From contig NZ_AP024643.1 of NCBI RefSeq assembly GCF_019977195.1, positions 3,782,001 to 3,846,000 of the forward strand: a stretch of DNA of 64,000 nucleotides, written 5' to 3'. The DNA comes from Arthrobacter sp. StoSoilA2. GTDB taxonomy: Bacteria > Actinomycetota > Actinomycetes > Actinomycetales > Micrococcaceae. Under the pieces are notes generated by a model. It was given only the letters and a program-made list of their open reading frames with translations, did no database searches and had not been told where the DNA came from. Shown here in pieces: positions 25,740-33,995 of this stretch (the first letter of the stretch is position 1; each line of letters opens with the position of its first letter). Both the position numbers and the translations under genes were made by a program.

Positions 25740-27139
25740 TATGTGAAGAGCCCTTCCCCTATGTACCCGCCGGGCTGAACGCCTGGAGGGACGGCCGCCA
25801 ATGCCGAGCCGGTGTGCTTGAGGTACTCCAAGGCCAGTGTGTCCTGTTTGGCCATGGCCATCTGCATGGGCACGTAGTGGGTACGTGGATCCTTGACGAA
25901 GGCAATAAAGAACAGCCCCGCGTCAAGGTGGCCCAGGCCATCGGAACCGTCCGTGTAGTTATAGCCCCGGCGGAGCATTCGCACGCCGTCATTCTGGTCC
26001 GCGTGGGCAAGCCTGATGTGCGAGTCCATGCCGATCAGGGGTTCACCGTCTTTGCCCTTGATGGCGAAGTCAGGGGCTGTGAACTCCTTGCCGCCGGAGA
26101 GCGGAGAGCCTTCGGACTTGGTTCGTCCAATCAGCTGTTCCTGCTCCCGCAGCGACGTGCGGTCCCAGATCTCGATGTGCATGCGGATCCGTCGCGCCAC
26201 AAGGTAGCTGCCGCCTTGCATCCAGGCTTCGCCGGAGCGAGTGCCGGGGCCGGCCCAGACGTGGTCGTTGAGCAGCTGCGTGTCCTCGGCTTTGAGGTTG
26301 TTGGTTCCGTCCTTGAAGCCGAACAGGTTCCGTGCTGTTTGCTGGCTCCGGGACGTGGACGACGTGCGTCCGAAGCCCAGCTGGGACCAGCGCACCCGGA
26401 CCCTTCCAAATCCGATGCGGGCCAGGTTGCGGATCGCGTGGACGGCTACTTGGGGATCGTCCGAGCACGCTTGGACAATAATGTCGCCGCCGCTGCGATT
26501 TGGTTCAAGGTCATCACCGGGAAAATGCGGCAAGTCAATCAAGGCATCCGGCCGCCGCCCATCAAGGCCGAACCGGGCCTTGCCGTCCTTCTCGAACAGC
26601 CCTGCCCCGAACCCGAAAGTTACGGTGAGTTTGCCGGCCGTGAGTCCCATGGCTTCACCCGTGTCTTCGGGAGGAGCGTCATAGGGGCCATCCACGGCTC
26701 CAGTGGCACCAGTTTCACGGCCTTGGCTCATGGCTTCAGCCGCAGCCGTCCAGTCCTTCAGGAGCTGGATCAAGGCGGCACGGTCTTCGGTGATGACATC
26801 GAAGGCAGCCATGTGCAGGCGGTCCTGGGCGGCAGTGGTGATGCCCGCCTGGACGCTTCCGTGGAAGGGGACGACGTCGCCGGGACCGCTGGCTGGAGGC
26901 GCAGCGACAGCTGCTACGGCGTCGTGGCTCAGGAGGCCGGCGGCAATACCGGCAACGGCTCCGGCGCCACCGACGCCGGCAAGGGACAACAGCCCCCTGC
27001 GCGAGAGGCGCGACGCCGGAGCGTCACGTTCGGCGGAAACCGTCGGGACGGCGTCGGGCTTCTGAACGTCCGGCTTCTCAGCGAAGGGCTTCCCAGCGCC
27101 GTCGCCAACGGCGCCCCCACCGAATGGGCAGCCGCTCAC
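25739..27139 (-). CDS. efeB: EfeB, Dyp-type peroxidase/deferrochelatase
   Basis: A 466-residue exported haem peroxidase. A twin-arginine signal (LSRRGLLSLAGVGGAGAV, residues 45-62) follows an unusually long polar N terminus of about 40 residues. The Dyp family motif appears as GFKDGTNN and the proximal haem His as SHIRLAH. In the Efe system it oxidises Fe(II) or removes iron from haem on the outside of the membrane. Overlaps efeO by 4 bp. Confidence 0.93.
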   Translation of the reverse strand: MSGCPFGGGAVGDGAGKPFAEKPDVQKPDAVPTVSAERDAPASRLSRRGLLSLAGVGGAGAVAGIAAGLLSHDAVAAVAAPPASGPGDVVPFHGSVQAGITTAAQDRLHMAAFDVITEDRAALIQLLKDWTAAAEAMSQGRETGATGAVDGPYDAPPEDTGEAMGLTAGKLTVTFGFGAGLFEKDGKARFGLDGRRPDALIDLPHFPGDDLEPNRSGGDIIVQACSDDPQVAVHAIRNLARIGFGRVRVRWSQLGFGRTSSTSRSQQTARNLFGFKDGTNNLKAEDTQLLNDHVWAGPGTRSGEAWMQGGSYLVARRIRMHIEIWDRTSLREQEQLIGRTKSEGSPLSGGKEFTAPDFAIKGKDGEPLIGMDSHIRLAHADQNDGVRMLRRGYNYTDGSDGLGHLDAGLFFIAFVKDPRTHYVPMQMAMAKQDTLALEYLKHTGSALAAVPPGVQPGGYIGEGLFT

Positions 27140-28299
27140 AGGACCACCGCTGCTGTGAGATTGGACAGCGGTTCGCCGAGGGCATCAACCAGGGCTGCCA
27201 GTTTCTGGACCTGATCAGGGCTCAGCTCGTTGTAGTACACGAAGCCTTCGCCACGGGCGTGCGTTGTGAGTTCAGCCTGAAGGGCAGCAAACTTCTCTCC
27301 AAGGGACGTGGCGAGCTCGGGATTCTTCTGCTCAAGAACCGGTTTGAGGTTCTCGAAGGCAATCCGGGCGCCGTCAACGTTTGCCTGGAAGTCCCAAAGG
27401 TCCGTGTGCGACCAGATTTCTTCCTCGCCGGTGACCTTGCCGGTAGCAACCTCATCCAGCAATTCCTTGGCACCATTGCCCAGCTTGTCTGCGGTGAGCT
27501 CAACCGTGCGGGTGCGGGTGGCAAGGTCCTCGGTGTCGGCCACCAGCTGCGCGGCGAGCTTTTCGCGCTCCGGCGCAGACAGGGCAGCGAAGCCCGCAGG
27601 TGGGAAGAGGTCCTTCTCAGCGCGGTGCCATCCGGTCCATTCCTCCCCTGCTGCTAAATCTGCTTCCCGGGCATCCAGCTTGGGGTCGAGGTCACCGAAG
27701 GCCTCGGCTACCGGTTCAATCCGTTCCCAGTGCATACGCGTGGCGGCGTAGAGGGCACGGGCTTTGGCTGCGTCCCCAGCGCTGTACGCTGCAGCAAATT
27801 CCTTGGTTCCAGCGAGGAGCTGTTCTGTCTGGTCCTTGACGTAAGCCAAGTACTGGCTGGTGCCTTGATCCGTGAGGGCCTTGACATTGGTGTCCGTGGC
27901 CGGCTTCCCGCTGGACTGGGTGACACTGAATTCAGCGCGGATTCCTTCGCCCTGCATACCGGGCTTACACGCCGTCGTGTATTTGCCGGCAGGTGCGGTT
28001 ACTACCAGGTTGCGGGTGAGTCTCGGTCCAATGTTTTCAACTTCACCGATAATCCGAAGGCCATCTTCGGCCAGAAGGTAGAACTCTGTAACCTGATTTC
28101 CCTCATTCTGGATGGCGAACGTGATGTTGCCACTGCTGGTGGTCACAGTAGAGAGTGAGCACGCATCGGCGGTGCTGGAGACCTTGATGACGTCAGCGGC
28201 AGAAGCACCGCCGTTAGTGGTACAGGCAGCCAGCGACAACGGGAGAACGGCCGTTGCCGCCAAGTACCTCAAACGCGTGACGCGAGTGATTTTGGACAT
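27136..28299 (-). CDS. efeO: EfeO, iron-binding lipoprotein
   Basis: A 387-residue lipoprotein started at the ATG preceded by AAAGGA. The signal peptide ends in the lipobox LSLAAC. Residues about 35-130 form a cupredoxin-like domain and the rest an imelysin (M75) domain with the HWERIEP motif. It binds extracellular iron for uptake. A DtxR-type box lies about 96 bp upstream, and a CGACAC-N9-GTGTCG hairpin (28369-28389) lies in the leader. No efeU gene is visible on either side. Confidence 0.93.
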   Translation of the reverse strand: MSKITRVTRLRYLAATAVLPLSLAACTTNGGASAADVIKVSSTADACSLSTVTTSSGNITFAIQNEGNQVTEFYLLAEDGLRIIGEVENIGPRLTRNLVVTAPAGKYTTACKPGMQGEGIRAEFSVTQSSGKPATDTNVKALTDQGTSQYLAYVKDQTEQLLAGTKEFAAAYSAGDAAKARALYAATRMHWERIEPVAEAFGDLDPKLDAREADLAAGEEWTGWHRAEKDLFPPAGFAALSAPEREKLAAQLVADTEDLATRTRTVELTADKLGNGAKELLDEVATGKVTGEEEIWSHTDLWDFQANVDGARIAFENLKPVLEQKNPELATSLGEKFAALQAELTTHARGEGFVYYNELSPDQVQKLAALVDALGEPLSNLTAAVVL

Positions 28300-28394
28300 G
28301 GGTAATTCCTTTGGGGGGGTCATGCGATGTTGGGGAGAGTGATGCATGAGGTTGAGCTAGCCGAGACGCGACACCGAAATCTCGTGTCGAGGAC

Positions 28395-28413
28395 CAAGGT
28401 TAGGCTCACCTAA
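28395..28413 (-). promoter_or_regulatory. DtxR/IdeR-type iron box upstream of efeO
   Basis: The minus strand reads TTAGGTGAGCCTAACCTTG, matching the actinobacterial iron box TTAGGTTAGSCTAACCTAA at 16 of 19 positions. It should repress efeO-efeB when iron is plentiful. Confidence 0.85.
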
Positions 28414-28541
28414 AAAGGAAGATTACCCAGAACCCGGAATTATGCAAACTTTTCGTGGCCTAATTCTCAGAAGATGACGTCGCGGTCCTCCTTTGTCGAA
28501 AATGCGACGATCGTCAAAATATCGTTAGCCACATCACAATA

Positions 28542-28564
28542 TTGCGCGGGGCGGCTCCGCGCAA
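28542..28564. repeat. Inverted repeat TTGCGCGG-N7-CCGCGCAA
   Basis: Perfect 8-bp arms in the 373-bp gap between efeO and the divergent amidohydrolase transcript. It could be an operator or a hairpin; function is unknown. Confidence 0.4.
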
Positions 28565-28638
28565 GACCCAGTTGGTATGCCAAGAGTGCATCTACTCCTG
28601 AAGCTTTGGGGCGACTGACGCGAACATCAGCAAGGCTA

Positions 28639-28666
28639 TTGACGCTTCTTTCAAGTTTGGTATACC
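28639..28666 (+). promoter_or_regulatory. Promoter and GntR-type operator of the amidohydrolase-ABC operon
   Basis: A -35 TTGACG (28639-28644) is followed after 16 bp by TATACC (28661-28666). The palindrome GGTATACC (28659-28666) covers the -10. FCD-type GntR regulators commonly bind short GT-N-AC palindromes of this kind, and an FCD-GntR gene is encoded in the same cluster at 33255. Confidence 0.55.
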
Positions 28667-28721
28667 GTCAGCGCTATTCCGCATCCACTTGACTGGATGC
28701 CTCGACGATGAGGGAAGACGA

Positions 28722-30407
28722 ATGGCAGAAGTAGAAGTCGTTTCGAACCAGGCCGGAGCTGGCTGTGCCAACTGCGGAAGCGATGTGGGGCTCGAGGGCG
28801 AGACCCGCACAGTCAGGAACCAGCTGGCTCAAACAGGGCTGTTGGAGGACAAAGTGCAGCGCGGGTCTGCGCTGGCGAAGATGCGGGGATTCGGAGCTGA
28901 CGGCTTCCGTGACCAAAGCCGTCCACTGGTTCTGGCCCCGAGTTGGCTCCTGGCGCATATCAATGACGAGATGGTTCTCCTGGCCGATCACGAGGTTGTG
29001 GTCACGAACGGTCGAATTGAGGCAGTCAGGCCCCGCACGGGCAGCACCGACGAGCGCGTGGATATGCCGGGACAATTGCTCCTTCCCGGACTGATCTCCA
29101 TGCACAGCCATGTAGCCGGAGGCGCAGCCACCCGTGGCTACGTTGAAGGCAACCTGACTCCCATGAGCAAAGGGGCGCCGCTGCGGCAGGGGCGGCAATT
29201 CCTTAAAGCCATGGTCCTCCTTGAAGACCTTCCGGACGAAGATCTGGACACTATGACCGCGTTGAACCTCGCTGAAATTCTTCGCGGTGGGTGTACTACC
29301 CAAGTGGAAATGTCCAAGGGCCTGCGCTCAATGCAGTCATACGTCCGGGTTGCCCGCGAGTTTGGCATCCGGGGCTACCCCTCAGGCGCTGTCCCGGGAA
29401 TGAAGCGGATCCTGCCCATATGGAAGCGCGGTACGGACGATCAAGCGCTGTTCGATTCGGTGCCGGAAACCCTGGCCGAAATCCAGGAAAACCTGGACTA
29501 CGCCCGCAGCATCAACGGCGTTGACGATGGTCGCATCCTTCCCATGATGGCGCCGGCAACCAACGCTGTGCACACACCGGAAACCTTTGCGGCAATGAAG
29601 TCGGCAGCACAAGAGCTGCACGGCCTGCACATTCACCTTCAGGCTGGATATGGCCGCGCCCCTCAGCCAGACAAGGTAGCCATGAACAGGCTGTGGGGCC
29701 AGGATGAAATACCGTGGCTGCACAGCATGGGCATCTTCGATGGTTCCGTTCGCGTCTTCGGGGCCCATCTGCTGGGCATCGACTTTGAGCGTGACCTCCC
29801 CCTTCTGGCGAACTCCAGCTTCACGTTTGCCAACTGCCCTTCCGGTACGGGAGCGGGAGTAACACCGGCGCAGTGGCCGTGGCCGGAAGTGCTGGGGGCT
29901 GGCGTCAATTCCGGCATCGGTTTGGACACCCACTCCAACGACTACATCGAGAACCTGAAAATGGCGGTCATCTATGGGCGCATCCGTGCTGACTTCCTGG
30001 GTGATTCCACCCCGGTGCCCATGGTCCGCCCATCGATCTGGACCGCCGTCGAGGCAGCCACGCTGGGCGGAGCTAGGGGACTTGGCCGTGAAGATCTGGG
30101 CCGCATCGCCGTGGGAGCGAAAGCAGACCTCACGAGCATCGACGTCAGTGGCCTGTTTGTCGGCGTCGGAACCGTGCCGCGCGAACCCCTGAACCACCTC
30201 ATGTACGCCAATGGCCTCTCTGTCAGGAATGTCATGACAGACGGACAGTGGCAGGTCCGCGACGGCGCCCTGACTATCGTTGACGAGGCCGCCCTGGTCC
30301 ACAAAGCCGGCAAGGTCGTCCAGAGAATCTGGGACCAGATGGCAGCCGACGGAGTCTTTGTCGACGAGCCCCGCAGCGACCTCATACCCGCCGCTTCCCT
30401 CCGCTAA
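28722..30407 (+). CDS. Amidohydrolase-superfamily metal enzyme with N-terminal extension
   Basis: A 561-residue protein started at the ATG preceded by GAGGGA. The catalytic barrel shows the metal motif MHSHVAG (HxH), later His residues in LHIHLQAGYG and FGAHLLG, and the metal Asp in GLDTHSNDY. A usual amidohydrolase of this type has about 400-480 residues; here about 65 N-terminal residues with a GCANCG cysteine pair precede the beta-sandwich. It probably hydrolyses a C-N bond of an imported compound. It heads a cluster with an ABC transporter and an ornithine-cyclodeaminase-like enzyme. Confidence 0.85.
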   Translation: MAEVEVVSNQAGAGCANCGSDVGLEGETRTVRNQLAQTGLLEDKVQRGSALAKMRGFGADGFRDQSRPLVLAPSWLLAHINDEMVLLADHEVVVTNGRIEAVRPRTGSTDERVDMPGQLLLPGLISMHSHVAGGAATRGYVEGNLTPMSKGAPLRQGRQFLKAMVLLEDLPDEDLDTMTALNLAEILRGGCTTQVEMSKGLRSMQSYVRVAREFGIRGYPSGAVPGMKRILPIWKRGTDDQALFDSVPETLAEIQENLDYARSINGVDDGRILPMMAPATNAVHTPETFAAMKSAAQELHGLHIHLQAGYGRAPQPDKVAMNRLWGQDEIPWLHSMGIFDGSVRVFGAHLLGIDFERDLPLLANSSFTFANCPSGTGAGVTPAQWPWPEVLGAGVNSGIGLDTHSNDYIENLKMAVIYGRIRADFLGDSTPVPMVRPSIWTAVEAATLGGARGLGREDLGRIAVGAKADLTSIDVSGLFVGVGTVPREPLNHLMYANGLSVRNVMTDGQWQVRDGALTIVDEAALVHKAGKVVQRIWDQMAADGVFVDEPRSDLIPAASLR

Positions 30408-30470
30408 CCCCTCCCCCGCACATCCCGCGGTTCACACCCGGGATATTCCGTGCTGCCCACTTTTGACCCT

Positions 30471-30504
30471 GTAGTTCCCTTCAAGACCAAGTAGTTCCCT
30501 TCAA
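30471..30504 (+). repeat. Direct repeat of GTAGTTCCCTTCAA, 20-bp period
   Basis: Two identical 14-mers at 30471-30484 and 30491-30504, centred two helical turns apart, end 19 bp before the ATG of the solute-binding protein gene. They could bind a regulator twice on one DNA face or arise from a local duplication. Confidence 0.7.
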
Positions 30505-30523
30505 ATTATTAGGAGATAGATCA

Positions 30524-31447
30524 ATGAAGAACTTTGCTCCCCAGGTATCTGAATACTGGAAGAAGGTCGCTGTAACGACAGTTCTCGTCGGCATAGTCGC
30601 AAGCACCGCCGCCTGTGGTGGCGCCGCACAGCCGGCTTCGAAGGTGGAACCGGCAGCAAGCGGTAATGCCACCTTGAGTGATCTGCTCCCCGCAGACATC
30701 AAAGCAAAGGGTTCCATCACCGTCGGAACACAGCCCGACTTTGAACCCGCCAACTACACTCCGATCGGCGAAGACGGCGTCAAGGGATTCAACATTGACT
30801 TGATGGACGCGATGGCAGCCAAGCTGGGCCTTAAAGTCACCTACCAGAAGGTCCCTTTCGACCAGCTTCTGGTGGGCGTGCAGAACGGCAAGTTTGATGC
30901 CTCCATTGCTGGCATGACGGACCGGCCCGGGCGCCAGGAAAAAGTTGATTTCGTAGACTACCAAGTGGCAGGAACCGTCTTCATGGTGGCCAAAGGCAAC
31001 CCAAAGAAGATCACCAGCGAGGTCAACGGCGGCTGCGGGATCAAGATCGGCGGAGTCAAGGGCAACGACGACGAACGTCTGGTCAAACTGATGGCCGAGG
31101 CCTGCACCGCCGAAGGCAAGCCTGCCCCGGAACTAGTGACCTTCCCCACCGGAAGCGATAAGAACCTGGCGCTAACCTCAGGCCGGGTGGACGCTATGTT
31201 CTGGCCCGATATGGCCGTATCCGTAGTGCAGAGGGAGACCGGCGGAAAGCTGGAGTCCGTTCCGGTGAACTTCGAGGAAAAAGTCTTCCTCGGCATGATC
31301 TTTAACAAGCAAACCCCTCAATTGCGCGACGCCTTCCTCAAGGCAACCGAGGCCATCCATGCCGACGGCACGTATGACGAGATCCTGAAGAAATGGGATG
31401 TTGCTGTCATCGATCTGCCAAAGCCCGGAATCAACCTCGCCAAATGA
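30524..31447 (+). CDS. ABC transporter solute-binding lipoprotein (family 3)
   Basis: A 307-residue lipoprotein. A hydrophobic signal ends at ASTAACGG, giving the acylated Cys. The mature part is a family-3 (polar amino acid type) binding protein: ITVGTQPDFEPANY, GFNIDLMDAMAAKLG, ASIAGMTDRPGRQEKVDF. It delivers the substrate to the permease encoded downstream. Its stop overlaps the permease start as ATGA. Preceded by AGGAGA and the 20-bp-spaced direct repeat. Confidence 0.9.
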   Translation: MKNFAPQVSEYWKKVAVTTVLVGIVASTAACGGAAQPASKVEPAASGNATLSDLLPADIKAKGSITVGTQPDFEPANYTPIGEDGVKGFNIDLMDAMAAKLGLKVTYQKVPFDQLLVGVQNGKFDASIAGMTDRPGRQEKVDFVDYQVAGTVFMVAKGNPKKITSEVNGGCGIKIGGVKGNDDERLVKLMAEACTAEGKPAPELVTFPTGSDKNLALTSGRVDAMFWPDMAVSVVQRETGGKLESVPVNFEEKVFLGMIFNKQTPQLRDAFLKATEAIHADGTYDEILKKWDVAVIDLPKPGINLAK

Positions 31448-32421
31448 CCACTAATAATGAAGCGCTGACAAAAGTGCATTTGGCGACCGATTCCCCACTG
31501 ACAACTCCCCGACGTAGTTCGGACCAGCCCCAGGGAGTATCCGGAGAAAAGGCAAGAAGGCGAAAACCATACGGACAATGGGCCTCCGCAGCCCTGATCC
31601 TGGCAACCATCGGCGCATTCTGTTGGACGCAGGCCGGCAATGAAAGGCTCGACTGGGCCAGCGTGGGCCAGTTCATGTTCCATCCAGCCATACTCAAAGG
31701 CATAACAGTCACGCTGGAACTCGCGGTTTTCAGCATGCTGATCTCGGTGGTTCTGGCCTTCGGCGTCGCCCTCATGTGCCAAAGCAGAAACCGCGTGGCG
31801 TCAGCGGTAGGCAAACTGTACGTCTGGTTCTTCAGGGGCGTACCCCTGCTGGTGCAGATCCTCATCTGGTTCAATCTCGCCGTGCTTTACCCCACCATCC
31901 TGGGGAGGGACACGAATGAATTGATCTCAGGATTCACCGCGGGCCTCTGTGCCCTGTCTCTGGCCGAATCCGGATATATGGCGGAGATTATTCGAGGCGG
32001 CATCATCTCGGTCAATAAAGGCCAAACTGAGGCGGGACTGAGCATCGGCCTTACCCGGGGACAAGCCCTTCGCCGGATCGTCCTGCCCCAAACCATCAGG
32101 GTCATCATTCCGCCCACGGGAAATCAATTCATCGGACTGCTCAAGGCAAGCTCGTTGGTCTCAGCGATCGGTGGCAGCGACCTGCTCACCCAAACCCAGT
32201 TGATCTATGGACAAAACTTCAAGATCGTTCCCCTGCTCATCGTCGCCACAGTTTGGTACCTGATCCTGGTAAGCCTCGCCAGCGTAGGCCAGTACTTCCT
32301 GGAGCGGAAGTTCAATCCGGAGGGAGCATCCTCCCGCCTCTCATTTCGGCAACTCTTCCTAGGCCGTGCTGCGGTGCCGGAACAGCAATCCGCACTTATC
32401 CGGAAGGCAGGACAGCCATGA
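31444..32421 (+). CDS. Amino-acid-type ABC transporter permease
   Basis: A 325-residue permease of the HisMQ type started at the ATGA overlap. About 45 polar N-terminal residues are followed by five to six helices. The ATPase-contact loop reads AEIIRGGIISVNKGQTEAGLSIG. No second permease gene is present, so the permease may be a homodimer. Overlaps the ATPase gene by 4 bp. Confidence 0.92.
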   Translation: MTTNNEALTKVHLATDSPLTTPRRSSDQPQGVSGEKARRRKPYGQWASAALILATIGAFCWTQAGNERLDWASVGQFMFHPAILKGITVTLELAVFSMLISVVLAFGVALMCQSRNRVASAVGKLYVWFFRGVPLLVQILIWFNLAVLYPTILGRDTNELISGFTAGLCALSLAESGYMAEIIRGGIISVNKGQTEAGLSIGLTRGQALRRIVLPQTIRVIIPPTGNQFIGLLKASSLVSAIGGSDLLTQTQLIYGQNFKIVPLLIVATVWYLILVSLASVGQYFLERKFNPEGASSRLSFRQLFLGRAAVPEQQSALIRKAGQP

Positions 32422-33197
32422 GTGCCGTTCAAATGCAGGAACCCTTGATGGAAGCCCGGGATGTCAACAAATGGCTGGGACGTAACCACATTCTTCGCGG
32501 AGTGGACATGACGGTGGAGCCAGGCGAAATTGTCTGCGTCCTCGGTCCATCAGGCTCTGGCAAGAGCACGCTGCTCAGGTGCATCAACGGACTTGAGGCA
32601 ATCGAGTCCGGCACCATCAACGTGGATGGCGACCGCGTGGGATTCAAGACCCATAAGGGACAGCTGTACGAACACACCGAACAAGAAGCTGCACTGATGC
32701 GTCGGAGGATTGGGATGGTCTTTCAGCATTTCAATCTTTTCAATCACATGACGGCCCTGCAAAACGTCACGTATGGCCCCCGGAAAGTCCTCGGCCTCCC
32801 CAAAGCAGAGGCAATCAAACAAGGGCTGGATGCGCTGGACAAGGTTGGCTTGTCCTTGAAACGAGACTCCTATCCAGCGCAACTTTCCGGCGGGCAGCAG
32901 CAACGCGTAGCAATCGCCCGCGCGCTGGCCATGAAACCCCAACTGATGTTGTTCGACGAACCAACCAGCGCCCTGGACCCGGAATTGGTGGGCGACGTAC
33001 TGGCGGTCATGAAGCGGGTGGCTGAGGAAGGGATGACGATGATCATCGTGACCCACGAAATCGGATTCGCCCGGGAAGTCGCGGACAGAGTCGTGTTCAT
33101 GGATGAAGGCCGGATTGTCGAATCAGGACCGGCAGCACAGGTACTCGACCATCCATCCAACGATCGAACAGCCAATTTCCTTCGCCACGTCAAGTGA
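32418..33197 (+). CDS. Amino-acid-type ABC transporter ATPase
   Basis: A 259-residue nucleotide-binding subunit. Walker A GPSGSGKST, signature LSGGQQQR, Walker B LMLFDEPTSALD and switch His in VTHEIGF are all intact. The sequence is of the GlnQ/HisP type for polar amino acids. A perfect palindrome follows the stop codon. Confidence 0.93.
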   Translation: MSAVQMQEPLMEARDVNKWLGRNHILRGVDMTVEPGEIVCVLGPSGSGKSTLLRCINGLEAIESGTINVDGDRVGFKTHKGQLYEHTEQEAALMRRRIGMVFQHFNLFNHMTALQNVTYGPRKVLGLPKAEAIKQGLDALDKVGLSLKRDSYPAQLSGGQQQRVAIARALAMKPQLMLFDEPTSALDPELVGDVLAVMKRVAEEGMTMIIVTHEIGFAREVADRVVFMDEGRIVESGPAAQVLDHPSNDRTANFLRHVK

Positions 33198-33200
33198 AAG

Positions 33201-33230
33201 CGTGGGGTCCGGCGATCGCCGGACCCCACG
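33201..33230. terminator. Perfect 30-bp palindrome after the ABC ATPase gene
   Basis: Arms of 13 bp (CGTGGGGTCCGGC) around GATC, beginning four bases after the stop codon. There is no T-run, so it may attenuate transcription or stabilise the upstream mRNA rather than terminate fully. GntR translation starts 24 bp later. Confidence 0.55.
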
Positions 33231-33254
33231 ACACCAGAACAGGAACACGCCCCT

Positions 33255-33995
33255 ATGACAGACCGTGAAGCCCTGGACGATGTTCCAGTTTCAGCATCAC
33301 GCACAGCCTTGGCTTATTTACACATCAGAGACCGGATTATCAGCGGGGACCTGACGCCCGGGACGTGGCTCAGGGAGCGGGAGCTATCCACTGAGCTCAA
33401 CGTTTCCCGTGTGCCGGTCCGGGAAGCCCTGCTGCAACTCGAGGCCGACGGCTACACCACCACAGGGCCACGGCACGGTGCCGTTGTTCGACAAATGACC
33501 ATTCAGGACGTCAATGAAGTATTCGATATCAGGCTCAGCATTGAAGTCTCAGCAGCAAGCATTGCCGCCAGGCAGGTAGCCGATGGTGCCGCTCCCGATC
33601 AGCTGCTCACGGTCATGGCACATGCAGAATCGCTCATCGATAGCCAGGATGCCGATCTGAGGGCACGGACAAATATCGCCATTCACGACGAAATCTTCCG
33701 GCTGACGGGCAACGAGCTGCTGACCTCCGTCATAAGGCCGGTCGCCAACCGCATGCGCTGGCTTTTCGGAAATGTCGTGGAACAGGACGCCGCGGTGCTG
33801 TGCCAGGAACATCGGGCATTGTGCCAAGCGATATGCATGGGGCAAGCAGAACTGGCCTCGGCCTTGGCCGTCGCCCACATTGAGCACAGCAGGGCCCCTG
33901 CCATTGCCCAGCTCGAAGGAAGGCTCCCCTCCCGCCGTGCGCAAAATGCCAGACCCCCTGGCTCCTTCCACCCCCGGACACAGAGGCACCCATGA
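33255..33995 (+). CDS. GntR-family regulator, FCD subfamily
   Basis: A 246-residue regulator. The winged helix is at residues about 20-85 (LREREL, VSRVPVREALLQLEADGY), followed by an all-helical FCD effector domain with Asp and His residues typical of a metal or carboxylate site (IHDEIF, CQEHRALC). Probably represses its own cluster and is released by the imported compound or a product. Overlaps the next gene by 4 bp. Confidence 0.9.
   Translation: MTDREALDDVPVSASRTALAYLHIRDRIISGDLTPGTWLRERELSTELNVSRVPVREALLQLEADGYTTTGPRHGAVVRQMTIQDVNEVFDIRLSIEVSAASIAARQVADGAAPDQLLTVMAHAESLIDSQDADLRARTNIAIHDEIFRLTGNELLTSVIRPVANRMRWLFGNVVEQDAAVLCQEHRALCQAICMGQAELASALAVAHIEHSRAPAIAQLEGRLPSRRAQNARPPGSFHPRTQRHP

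Noticed and set aside
25724..27214. 496-codon open frame antisense to efeB
   Set aside because: No ribosome site or recognisable domain; the opposite strand encodes a complete Dyp peroxidase with a Tat signal.
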